DNA from: Chthoniobacteraceae bacterium
GTDB lineage: Bacteria > Verrucomicrobiota > Verrucomicrobiia > Chthoniobacterales > Chthoniobacteraceae
Assembly: GCA_947479475.1 (NCBI GenBank)
Contig: CANJZW010000029.1
Location: 1 to 50,085, forward strand
Direction: 5' to 3'
DNA: 50,085 bases
Below, piece after piece: positions 44,001 to 50,085 of this stretch (within the stretch, counting starts at the first letter, position 1; each line of letters starts with the position of its first letter). The notes below the pieces were generated by a model. It was not told the origin of the DNA. It did no database searches and saw nothing but the letters and a program-made list of their open reading frames with translations. The translations under genes and the position numbers were made by a program.

Positions 44001-44448
44001 GTTGGATTTCAGGGCGGTTGAGAAAGGACTGGTCCTTTTGGGGATGCAACCATGCGGCGTCCAGCGCTTCGGCCAAGGATTGTGCGATGGCAAGTTCGCG
44101 CAGGGGCCTTCCCTCGTCGTCGTCCCCGAGGGCGTTGAAGATCAACGATTCTGGTTCGTGGGGGACGGTCCGGATCTGCTCAAGCACGAGGAGCGAAAGG
44201 GAGTCTGCGCTCAGGCAGCGGCGGGGATCTGTTTTGGCAATGCTTTCGAGCAGCGCCCTCAAGTTGCTTGTGGAAACGCCGCTGGCGACGCCCTGGCTGC
44301 GGGCTAAAGATTGCAGGATGCGATCACCCCAGTTGTGGGAGGGAACGACCAGCCAGCACTGGGCAAGCGGGTCTCGCTGCATGCGGCGCAGTTCCTCCAG
44401 TAAATGGGCGAAGGCAGACTGGGGGGAATCAGAATGGATGAGAGGCAT
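41098..44448 (-). CDS. recC: Exodeoxyribonuclease V gamma subunit
   Basis: 1116 residues from the ATG at 44448. An upstream ATG at 44502 adds 18 residues. AHLLEELRRMQRDPLAQCWL with VVPSHNWGDRILQSLARSQG at the N-terminus, RILLVNPSDYAPLIKAVFAE and SRPDWHPLKTATG in the middle fit RecC. The helicase motifs are degenerate, as in all RecC. RecC splits the duplex and scans for Chi. It is the first of the three rec genes, in the order recC-recB-recD. Similarity to AddB was considered, but the presence of recD supports RecC. Confidence 0.85.
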   Translation of the reverse strand: MPLIHSDSPQSAFAHLLEELRRMQRDPLAQCWLVVPSHNWGDRILQSLARSQGVASGVSTSNLRALLESIAKTDPRRCLSADSLSLLVLEQIRTVPHEPESLIFNALGDDDEGRPLRELAIAQSLAEALDAAWLHPQKDQSFLNRPEIQRLLQNETLQAAAADHLGSISETSFAVSCKNWLQTEQAKGGRVRLAVLLDRSTPALLLARLGQLLEIAEGSLIVSAAVNDFWADDKIKSRRRKLFADTTQSPAPPLLYALGANAQDLHRGLIEHFESEGTGFLYPADEEPAIAPDSLLLALQQDTRSLYLRQEPFVRDQEDSSLAVYSCRSPRRELELIADQLRGELSRDPNLKPEDCRILLVNPSDYAPLIKAVFAEAAVPVHFPEMPPKQSLEVISALESLVEALRGRFDLAEGIRLLHQPPITRRFQLQDALANGDLGNWLRDAGVRWGRNREHRVDEQQQTQSGDTWSWAFGLQRLALGAVLPTSASNTRISLQGGTPHVPLQRASGLETATLARLAEFLELFNQAAALWKRGSIQPLEVWCEAIASLCATFFDADSQDQILVLNSKVIAPLRRSNLPARDTNLSHAFLKSEISAEVFLRLFHARLDSFSEQLMKADRMSGVVISDLRKDAALPAQILAVAGLGAEQFPRADSRPDWHPLKTATGTGLPSKRSEDRHFLLQAALCPQRRLLLTYLGGSLHDDKPLPPSTPLADLLEAVSKTAGIQAAADIHVRVPLHPFSSAAFLNSLPNFARGQQPEHHLDACTLIESGQSDPPRFHQAPLPPENRSSVDLADLKRTLIEPHKIYLARLGLGWFDQPSAFPSGELLNLNALEKWSVRDCILKERLAAANSGTSQPESAAQRELLGLRGKLPPAPRDLKSWKQESEKTTQIAHGQSDPHPAIQLEINGVQITGHIDANWHLSEGVATLYVPGKNSVKYELRALVDALALSLADPSLTLFQIQFSKNKEDDKSPPPTNLTGHISQAHATFSLLLTLHRLAGCLPLPFFLAASAKLEGSAPENQEICLAAALEKWRSKDSFGEEPAPSESETLSVQIAFTGITDPFIESFELPEGISIEALRAEPFEFLSVTLAKTIFGLLQKDGKAPLESAQTNS

Positions 44449-44588
44449 GGAAAAGGCGGGGGACAGGGGAGGAAGTATTCTGCCAAAGGAGGGCGGGTTC
44501 AAACGATGGCTTTTTCAGGGCACAACAGGCGCACTCATCGGCGCTCACCAAAGTATTGCACAAGGTCGGGGCGGAAAGTGGCGGCCGT

Positions 44589-45011
44589 TCAGGGGTGTCT
44601 TTCAGGTAATTCAATGGGGGGACGCTTTGCGCGGGAGCGCAGGCCATTGATGGCGCGTAAGACGCCCGGCAACCGTAGCAGCCACAGTTCAAGGCGCCGT
44701 TTGCCCGGAAAATGAAGCAGTAGAAGTCCCGCGAGCATGCTGAGGATTCCCTGACCGGGGAGCACCAGCATCACGATGCCCAAGAGAATGAGAACCAAAC
44801 CTAGAATGCTCCTGAAGATCAGCCAGCTATTGCGTATGAAGGGATGCCGGTTGGCAAAGGCATCCCGGGACCGGCGCTCGGTCATGAAATAGTCGGCATC
44901 CATGCGGAGGCACAGGACAGGAACAAGAAGCGCGGAGGCAAGAAAGGTCGTGATGGAAAACGCCGTCAGCCAGAATGCGATTTCTCTGTGGCGGAGGAGG
45001 AGATCTACCAT
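44589..45011 (-). CDS. PGPGW-type transmembrane protein
   Basis: 140 residues from the ATG at 45011, directly upstream of recC (140 bases between this stop and the recC ATG). Two to three hydrophobic helices are visible: IAFWLTAFSITTFLASALLV, then LIFRSILGLVLILLGIVMLV. The loop LPGQGILSMLAGLLLLHFPG and KRRLELWLLRLPGVLRAINGLR match the PGPGW family of small inner-membrane proteins. Function is unknown. It may be transcribed with recC-recB-recD. Confidence 0.75.
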   Translation of the reverse strand: MVDLLLRHREIAFWLTAFSITTFLASALLVPVLCLRMDADYFMTERRSRDAFANRHPFIRNSWLIFRSILGLVLILLGIVMLVLPGQGILSMLAGLLLLHFPGKRRLELWLLRLPGVLRAINGLRSRAKRPPIELPERHP

Positions 45012-45115
45012 GACGTACGCTCTTCCATGCGGCGGCAACACTCAAGGGGCTTTGTGCGCCGCGTACGTCGCCACACCGACGATTGAGTGCCAATGCTGCT
45101 GTTCCAAGCTAAGAG

Positions 45116-45142
45116 CGCCTCGAATGAGGAGGCGGATTTTTT
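45116..45142 (+). terminator. Orphan intrinsic terminator on the plus strand
   Basis: CGCCTC at 45116-45121 pairs with GAGGCG at 45129-45134 around a seven-base loop, followed by GA and six T residues (45137-45142). No plus-strand gene ends upstream. It lies 146 bases before the MYG1-like gene, so it may be an attenuator in that leader or the end of a small RNA. The 45012-45287 region holds no other clear gene. Confidence 0.5.
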
Positions 45143-45287
45143 CGGGCAAGTTCTTTGAAAGAATCGGCAGATTCGGCATGGGATGCCGCGCTCGCGGTTC
45201 AGGGCAGTCCCATGGCCTCAGGAGCGGTGTAAGGCGATTGTACTCCATCATTGCGACATCGCAGTTCACGGCCGAGACTGGGAGTTT

Positions 45288-46163
45288 ATGCGTTCTATCG
45301 CTTCGATTCTTACCCACCCTGGAAGCTCTCATAAGGACGAGTTTTTGGCCTGCTGCATTCTCTTGGCCTTGCACCCAGTGCCGATTTTTCGGCGCGAACC
45401 TTCTCCAGAGGATCTGAGTGCCGCCGATTGCTGTGTGGTGGACGTGGGGCATCAACATGATCCGGAGCGACACAATTTCGACCATCACCAACTGCCAAAG
45501 GATCATCCGCCGACCTGCTCCTTGTCGCTTGTGTTACAGCATCTCGGCCTTTATGAAGATGCGCTGCAATTTTGCGAATGGCTCAAACCTGCGGAATGGT
45601 TTGACTGCCGCGGTCCGCTGAGCACGGCAAAATGGCTGGATGTGAGTCCGGGTGTGCTCAATAAATTGATGTCCCCAGTGGATATCACCCTTCTCAAACG
45701 TTTTGCTTCCGCTTCCCGGCTTGATCCCGGACAACCGCTTTGGGAGGTCATGAAAATGGTGGGGGAAGATCTGCTGGAGTATTTAAAAGAGCTGCGCAAT
45801 CGTCTTACGTTTATTGGTGAGCACGCTTCAATCTGGACGCTAAATCTCGCCAGTGGGCCGGCAAAATTTTTATTTCTTCCGCGTACGGATCCTCTCCCAG
45901 AGGACTCTTCTATGGGAGTAGACAGATATGTGGAGATGAAGGGATGGAGTCAGGAACTGGTTGGGACAGTGACGCCTGACAGACGGAGCGGGGGCTACGG
46001 GCTTTCGCGTTACCGTGACAATAACCGGCTTGATTTCACGCAGATTGCCGAGCATCCCGTCGTGCACTTCGCTCACGCGCGGGGTTTTGTGGCGAAGACG
46101 TCCAGCACGGACATCGGGCAATTGAAAGAACTCCTGGTGCTTTCAGGAGTCAAAGTGGATTGA
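45288..46163 (+). CDS. MYG1-family protein (UPF0160)
   Basis: 291 residues from the ATG at 45288, preceded by GGGAG at a good distance. ILTHPGSSHKDEFLACCILL corresponds to the first metal motif (TH.G..H.DE). CCVVDVGHQHDPERHNFDHH has the DVG..HD...NFDHH motif of the family. The C-terminal HAGFVAKT-like end is HARGFVAKTSSTDIGQL. The family is a DHH-like metal-dependent phosphoesterase. Human MYG1 is a mitochondrial and nuclear 3'-5' RNA exonuclease. Bacterial members are little studied. An RNA-processing role is inferred from family only. Confidence 0.85.
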   Translation: MRSIASILTHPGSSHKDEFLACCILLALHPVPIFRREPSPEDLSAADCCVVDVGHQHDPERHNFDHHQLPKDHPPTCSLSLVLQHLGLYEDALQFCEWLKPAEWFDCRGPLSTAKWLDVSPGVLNKLMSPVDITLLKRFASASRLDPGQPLWEVMKMVGEDLLEYLKELRNRLTFIGEHASIWTLNLASGPAKFLFLPRTDPLPEDSSMGVDRYVEMKGWSQELVGTVTPDRRSGGYGLSRYRDNNRLDFTQIAEHPVVHFAHARGFVAKTSSTDIGQLKELLVLSGVKVD

Positions 46164-46212
46164 AGGAGTCAAAAGCGTTCTGCTGCACTCGCCGCTTATG
46201 TATCCGGCGATC

Positions 46213-46575
46213 TCAGCTGGAAATAGGACCTGCGAACTTCAAGTCTTCTACGACACACCCTCCGATGAGATGGTGCGTGAGGATGCGCTCGATGTTTTCG
46301 GGAGTACAGTTTTGGTACCAAACGCCCTCGGGATAAACAACCGCAATTGGGCCAGAGACACAGGTCCGAAGGCATTCTACTTTGCTGCGTTGGATGCCTC
46401 CTTGCTCGGAAAGACCGAGTTGTTTGAGTCGCGCTTTAAGGTAATCCCAGGCTGCAGCGGCGGTTTCGCTGCTGCAACACGTCTGTTCAGGGGTTCGAAC
46501 ACACATGAAGATATGTCGGCGCGTTTGCTGAAGACCGAGGGTTTCGGTCACGGAAGCCAGGGATTTCAAAGACAT
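46213..46575 (-). CDS. Thioredoxin-like 2Fe-2S ferredoxin
   Basis: 120 residues from the ATG at 46575. [19 protein letters not shown] and then [20 protein letters not shown] and [20 protein letters not shown] are the pattern of the Clostridium-pasteurianum-type 2Fe-2S ferredoxin (Cys-x8-Cys-Cys and Cys-x3-Cys). The four cluster ligands are in these two blocks. It is a soluble electron carrier or a component of a larger redox system. It is convergent with the MYG1-like gene, with 49 bases between stops. Confidence 0.85.
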   Translation of the reverse strand: MSLKSLASVTETLGLQQTRRHIFMCVRTPEQTCCSSETAAAAWDYLKARLKQLGLSEQGGIQRSKVECLRTCVSGPIAVVYPEGVWYQNCTPENIERILTHHLIGGCVVEDLKFAGPISS

Positions 46576-46812
46576 AGGAAAGGTCGGGATTGGAGACGGA
46601 AGGGGGCTGCGGGTGTTTCTTGCAACAAGGGGGCGTTGTGACGGTGGCAAAAAATAGAAAGCACTGCGGATAGGAGAGCAGAGGCTTTGCAAACCTTCAC
46701 CTGTAATCGAAGGGGTCCTTTCCCACTGCGAAAAGATCGCCGACTGGATTTTATGGCTACAGGTTTGGACGGATGTCGGTGAAATGTCGACCCGAAGTGC
46801 GACGGTGTTCCT

Positions 46813-46846
46813 GTGCGAGTAAACGGTGCGAGTAAAGTTTCACTCG
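46813..46846. repeat. Direct and inverted repeats in the 46576-46964 gap
   Basis: GTGCGAGTAAA occurs at 46813-46823 and 46826-46836, a 13-base period. CGAGT at 46829-46833 is inverted as ACTCG at 46842-46846. The 389-base gap lies between the divergent ferredoxin and GreA/B-like genes and should hold their promoters. The repeats could be an operator. Nothing else clear was seen there. Confidence 0.45.
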
Positions 46847-46964
46847 TGGGACACAAGCTGTAGAGTCTGGGCTCAGCCATCGGGATGTCGACTGCCTGCT
46901 CAATGATGAAATTCTTTCTGTGGAAGGCCTAGGAAGGAGTTGAAATCCGGGGAGACGTTGGCGC

Positions 46965-47477
46965 GTGGATGACGAAAATTTCCAAACGTTTATTGTTTTG
47001 AATAAATTAGAACTTCTGCAGCAACTCATTGGCAATCTGGCGGCTAAGATTGAGGGTTTCGAGCGCTCGGCTCGGGCTGCCCATGCGGAGGCGACTCATG
47101 AGCAGAACAAGGCTGAAAACAAGTACGACACTCGTGCTTTAGAGGCGTCCTATTTGGCGGAAGGACAAACCCGGCAGGCCGCTGAAGTCATGCAGGCGAT
47201 TGAACTTTTGAACACGTTTTCACCGCGTGCTTTCGGTCCAAAAGATGCCGTGGCTTTGGGCGCCTTGGTTTCTTTGGAGGGGGCTGACGGTTGTGACTGG
47301 TATTTTTTGACTCCTTGCGCGGGAGGGACGGAACTGGTTCAGGAAAACACCGTGGTGCTTGTTTTGAGTCCTCATTCTCCGCTGGGGCAGCAGTTGATCG
47401 GATGCAGATTGGGAGAAAAACTTCGACTGGGGTTTGGAAAACAGCGCTCGGATTATCTCCTGAAATCGCTCGCTTAG
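46965..47477 (+). CDS. GreA/GreB-like transcription factor
   Basis: 170 residues from a GTG at 46965 with GGGGAG upstream. The first ~85 residues form a coiled coil (NKLELLQQLIGNLAAKIEGF, HEQNKAENKYDTRALEASYL) with acidic residues near its tip. The C-terminal domain, VALGALVSLEGADGCDWYFL, then SPHSPLGQQLIGCRLGEKLR, matches the FKBP-like GreA/B domain, including the SPLG..L.G...G motif. Such proteins bind RNA polymerase and act on stalled complexes. This belongs to a divergent subgroup with a longer insertion. Activity on RNA cleavage is not certain. Confidence 0.75.
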   Translation: MDDENFQTFIVLNKLELLQQLIGNLAAKIEGFERSARAAHAEATHEQNKAENKYDTRALEASYLAEGQTRQAAEVMQAIELLNTFSPRAFGPKDAVALGALVSLEGADGCDWYFLTPCAGGTELVQENTVVLVLSPHSPLGQQLIGCRLGEKLRLGFGKQRSDYLLKSLA

Positions 47478-47505
47478 TGGCACGCGCTCCTCAACAAACT
47501 GACTG

Positions 47506-48678
47506 TTAGGGCTTCTGCGACGCGACTCCTTCCCGTGGAGGGGTGTTTTCGACCGCGATTAAATTCCCCTCTCGGAGGCGGACTTCCTGCATATGGAGTC
47601 CCAGATCCTCCTGATAACGTCGCGCTAAACGTGTTTCCTCCGGTGTAAAAAGGGAGATCGCCACTCCTTTGGCGCCCGCTCGTGCAGTGCGCCCAACGCG
47701 ATGGATGTACGCGAGGCTTTGGGACGGGGCGTCGAGGTTGAAAATGTGACTGACCCCTGCGATGTCCAAGCCGCGTGCGGCAATATCCGAGGCGATGAGC
47801 GTGCGGATTTTACCGCTCCGAAAATCATCCATCGCCTTCTTGCGATCCGCTTTCACAAAGGCACCGTGGAGATCGCTCACAGGAATTTTATGGTGGGCCA
47901 GTTTGGACGCCACCATTTCTGCGGTGGCATTGCGGTGAACGAATACAAGAGAGCGCTCCGGGTCTGTGGCGTGAATCATTTTTCGCAGGACATCGGGTTT
48001 GTCCCGTTCTTCACAAACCACAAAAAGATGTTCGATGTTCGGATTAAGCGGAGCCTCCTCAGTCCGGAGTAAGATGTGATCGGGGGCAAGCGAAGTGACC
48101 TCATGGGCGCTGCGTGCCTGGGCTGTGGCCGAGACAAAAATGAGCTGACGGCTCCCTGGGGCCGAAAGGGCGATTTTTCGCACAGACGCTAGGCTTCTGT
48201 CGTCGAGAAGATTGTCTGCTTCGTCGAGCACGATGGTTTTGAAGGTGTGCGGCTTCAATTTTCCCATTTCGATGAGCTCACAAATCCGCCCCGGAGAGCC
48301 CACCGCAACATGCGGTTTCTTTTTTAGTTTTTCAACCTGCCTGTCCAAAGAGGTGCCGCCAATCAGCAGGAGAGTGCGAAAGGGGAGCGCGCCGTGTTGC
48401 GCAAGATCGCAGGACTGCCGTTGAATTTGGATCGCGAGTTCGTGCGTGGGAGCGACAATCACGATTTGGGTCGTCTCGGACTTGAGATCCAAGCGGCAAA
48501 GCAGCGGGAGTAAATAGGCGAGCGTTTTTCCAGAGCCTGTTTCAGAGTGCACGTACGCATCCTTGCCCTCCGCAATCACTGGGATCGCTAAACGCTGAAT
48601 CGCGGTGGGTTCGCTGATTTTTTGTTTGGCCAGGGCGGCCACAAGTGGAGCGGTGATTCCTAGTTCGCTGAATGTCAT
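47506..48678 (-). CDS. DEAD-box RNA helicase
   Basis: 390 residues, a core helicase without long extensions. The motifs are in order: Q motif EPTAIQ, SETGSGKT (motif I), APTHELAIQ (Ia), VLDEADNLL (II), FVSATAQ (III), LVFVHRNATAEM (IV), LIASDIAARGLDIAG (V) and HRVGRTARAG (VI). It unwinds RNA in ribosome assembly or mRNA decay. The exact subgroup (RhlE, CsdA, SrmB or other) cannot be set by eye. It is convergent with the GreA/B-like gene. Confidence 0.95.
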   Translation of the reverse strand: MTFSELGITAPLVAALAKQKISEPTAIQRLAIPVIAEGKDAYVHSETGSGKTLAYLLPLLCRLDLKSETTQIVIVAPTHELAIQIQRQSCDLAQHGALPFRTLLLIGGTSLDRQVEKLKKKPHVAVGSPGRICELIEMGKLKPHTFKTIVLDEADNLLDDRSLASVRKIALSAPGSRQLIFVSATAQARSAHEVTSLAPDHILLRTEEAPLNPNIEHLFVVCEERDKPDVLRKMIHATDPERSLVFVHRNATAEMVASKLAHHKIPVSDLHGAFVKADRKKAMDDFRSGKIRTLIASDIAARGLDIAGVSHIFNLDAPSQSLAYIHRVGRTARAGAKGVAISLFTPEETRLARRYQEDLGLHMQEVRLREGNLIAVENTPPREGVASQKP

Positions 48679-48776
48679 TTTTGGTGTTCCTCACGGCAGC
48701 ATAACTCAGAAGCCCTTTGCGAACAGAGGTGATTCAGTCAACCCCAAGAGGAAGCGCTCTGAAAACGGACATCGAT

Positions 48777-49007
48777 ATGCTCCACGACGTCGAAGAGGCC
48801 GTAACCAAGTCGGGTGACTTGGATGTGATGGGTCTCGAAACCGCTCGGTTCACAGGGGAACAACAGATAGGGGCTCCCTTGTTTCGCAGAATAACTGCAG
48901 CCAAACTGGGCGGGTCGCTCAAAATCGAATGGGAACGGGACTCGGTCTGGCGCTTTTTCAGGACATTTCCCAAGATCGAGGGAGTCCGCATCTCGTTTTC
49001 ACCCTGA
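48777..49007 (+). CDS. Possible small hypothetical protein
   Basis: 76 residues from the ATG at 48777. A GTG at 48729 and a TTG at 48717 are also in frame. It reads DVEEAVTKSGDLDVMGLETA and ends WRFFRTFPKIEGVRISFSP. Codon use is like the neighbours and the opposite strand is serine-rich, as for a shadow of a real gene. No family or Shine-Dalgarno is recognised. The rest of 48679-49233 (promoter region of the helicase and of the PSCyt1-type gene) shows nothing clear. Confidence 0.4.
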   Translation: MLHDVEEAVTKSGDLDVMGLETARFTGEQQIGAPLFRRITAAKLGGSLKIEWERDSVWRFFRTFPKIEGVRISFSP

Positions 49008-49233
49008 GGTCTAGGCCCTCGAATTTGTTTTAAACCCGATCCTGCGGCCCTGGCGGAGCATTTTGATCCCCGGTTCCTGGACTCTTAGCGCCTTTACCGC
49101 GATTTTACAGAGGGGAAAGGCAAGTGGTAAGAAGCTTGGGGTAGGTTAAAAACAGGGGAAATCGGTAAGTCCGAGGGGTTACGTACAACTTCTAATGGGG
49201 TTCATACTCTATGCGCCCCTTTCCCGTCTGTTT

Positions 49234-49977
49234 ATGAAGTTTCTACCTGCCGTTGCCCTCTGTTTATCGCTGCTCTCCGCATCGGGTTTTGGTGTGGATG
49301 CAGAACAGCCACTGAGTTTTGTGAAAGACGTGGCGCCGATCCTGACCAAGGCCACGTGTAACTCGGCTAGTTGCCATGCGAAGGCAGGGGTAGGCCAGAG
49401 GGGTTTTCGGTTGTCGGTCCTCGGTTTTGAGACGGAGGAGGATTATGAGCATATCGTCAAAGAGGGGCGCGGACGGCGGGTGTTTCCGGCGGCCCCAGAG
49501 CAGAGTCTTCTTTTGCTAAAAGCGGCGAATATTGTGCCCCATGGCGGTGGCAAACGGCTGGATCCAAAGTCGGAGGACTACAAGATCATGCTTCGTTGGA
49601 TCAGCCAGGGGATGCCTTACCGTTTGGAAGGCGAGGCAACGCTTGTTTCGCTTGAGGTGCAACCGCCCCGTGGCTTGCTGCCTGTTAAAACACAGCAGCA
49701 ACTCAAGGTGGTGGCGCATTATTCGGACGGAGGCACTCGCGACGTGACCCACACCGCTCTTTATGAGGCGAACGATAAAGGGATGGCGGAGGTCACGGAG
49801 GGCGGGTTGATCAAGGTTTTGGATCTTCCTGGAAGCGTGGCCGTGATGGTGCGGTATCAGACGCTGTCGTCCGTTTGTAATGTGTCGGTTCCCTTGGGGG
49901 CGCCGGTGAAGAGTCTCCCGCCGGCAAAGAATTTTATTCACAGCCATCCCACAGCCTGGCGAAAACGTGGGATTTAG
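49234..49977 (+). pseudogene. PSCyt1/Big2-type exported protein, truncated before the DUF1549 domain
   Basis: 247 residues from the ATG at 49234, with a signal peptide (FLPAVALCLSLLSASGFG). FVKDVAPILTKATCNSASCH has the CxxxCH haem motif of planctomycete/verrucomicrobial PSCyt1 proteins, then GFRLSVLGFETEEDYEHIVK and PHGGGKRLDP. Residues about 145-235 look like a bacterial Ig-like (Big2) domain. In the usual family the chain continues after PPAKNFI into DUF1549 and DUF1553. Here homology ends near base 49938 and the frame runs 12 codons to a stop. The next frame is open to the window edge. This could be a frameshift, an insertion or a rearranged end. Confidence 0.6.
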
Positions 49978-50085
49978 AAGAATGGTACAGAGTAACGGAG
50001 GCGGATTCTGAACAGAGGCATTTGCAACTTTTACGACCGTCTTTTTCTTTTTCTGTGTGGCTGCTGTCCCATGAGATTTACACTG

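Overview
The window is about 50 kb of GC-rich DNA that most likely comes from a member of the Verrucomicrobiota. The pointers are a Verru_Chthon cassette B/C pseudopilin pair, a TIGR02597-type exported protein, very long exported proteins with EF-hand-like, FG-GAP, NHL and PA14 modules, an esterase/SMP-30 fusion, LL-diaminopimelate aminotransferase (DapL), and a planctomycete/verrucomicrobial PSCyt1-type protein at the right edge. No rRNA, tRNA, CRISPR array or prophage was seen.

Layout. 1-343: the 3' end of a group II intron, with the C-terminus of its reverse transcriptase/maturase followed by domains V and VI. 443-12049: a four-gene minus-strand operon of exported proteins with a recognisable promoter at its head. 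It encodes a TIGR02597-like protein, an Ig-domain protein, an NHL/PA14 protein and an 1886-residue protein with an intact caspase-like domain followed by a second copy that has lost both catalytic residues. 12245-15746: a DUF1275 membrane protein and two tandem, duplicated esterases, the second fused to an SMP-30 propeller. 15774-19039: a GT9 glycosyltransferase, an RfbD-type reductase and dapL. 19177-22511, minus strand: sufS-sufU and the cassette B and C pseudopilin genes, without A and D.

22620-28844: a membrane protein with a sigma-factor-like cytoplasmic part, cvfB divergent from a superoxide dismutase gene, a uroporphyrinogen-III methyltransferase/synthase fusion (siroheme or tetrapyrrole synthesis), RNase HIII and an HU protein with a histone H1-like tail, closed by a strong terminator. 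29006-33128: three GT4 glycosyltransferases and a possible small gene, a surface-polysaccharide cluster. 33252-34703: a quinone oxidoreductase divergent from a DUF6572-like gene. 34793-35398: a toxin-antitoxin (vapBC-like) module in which both genes are broken. 35766-45011, minus strand: recD, recB, recC and a PGPGW-type membrane protein gene, giving a complete RecBCD set.

45288-48678: a MYG1-family protein, a thioredoxin-like 2Fe-2S ferredoxin, a GreA/B-like factor and a DEAD-box helicase. 49234-49977: a PSCyt1/Big2 protein that stops where its DUF1549/DUF1553 part should begin. Two intergenic palindromic elements (about 25487-25574 and 35516-35601) look like members of one dispersed family. 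The best candidates for something undescribed are the catalytic/pseudo-caspase tandem and its operon, the sigma-like membrane protein, and the cassette B/C pair next to suf genes.
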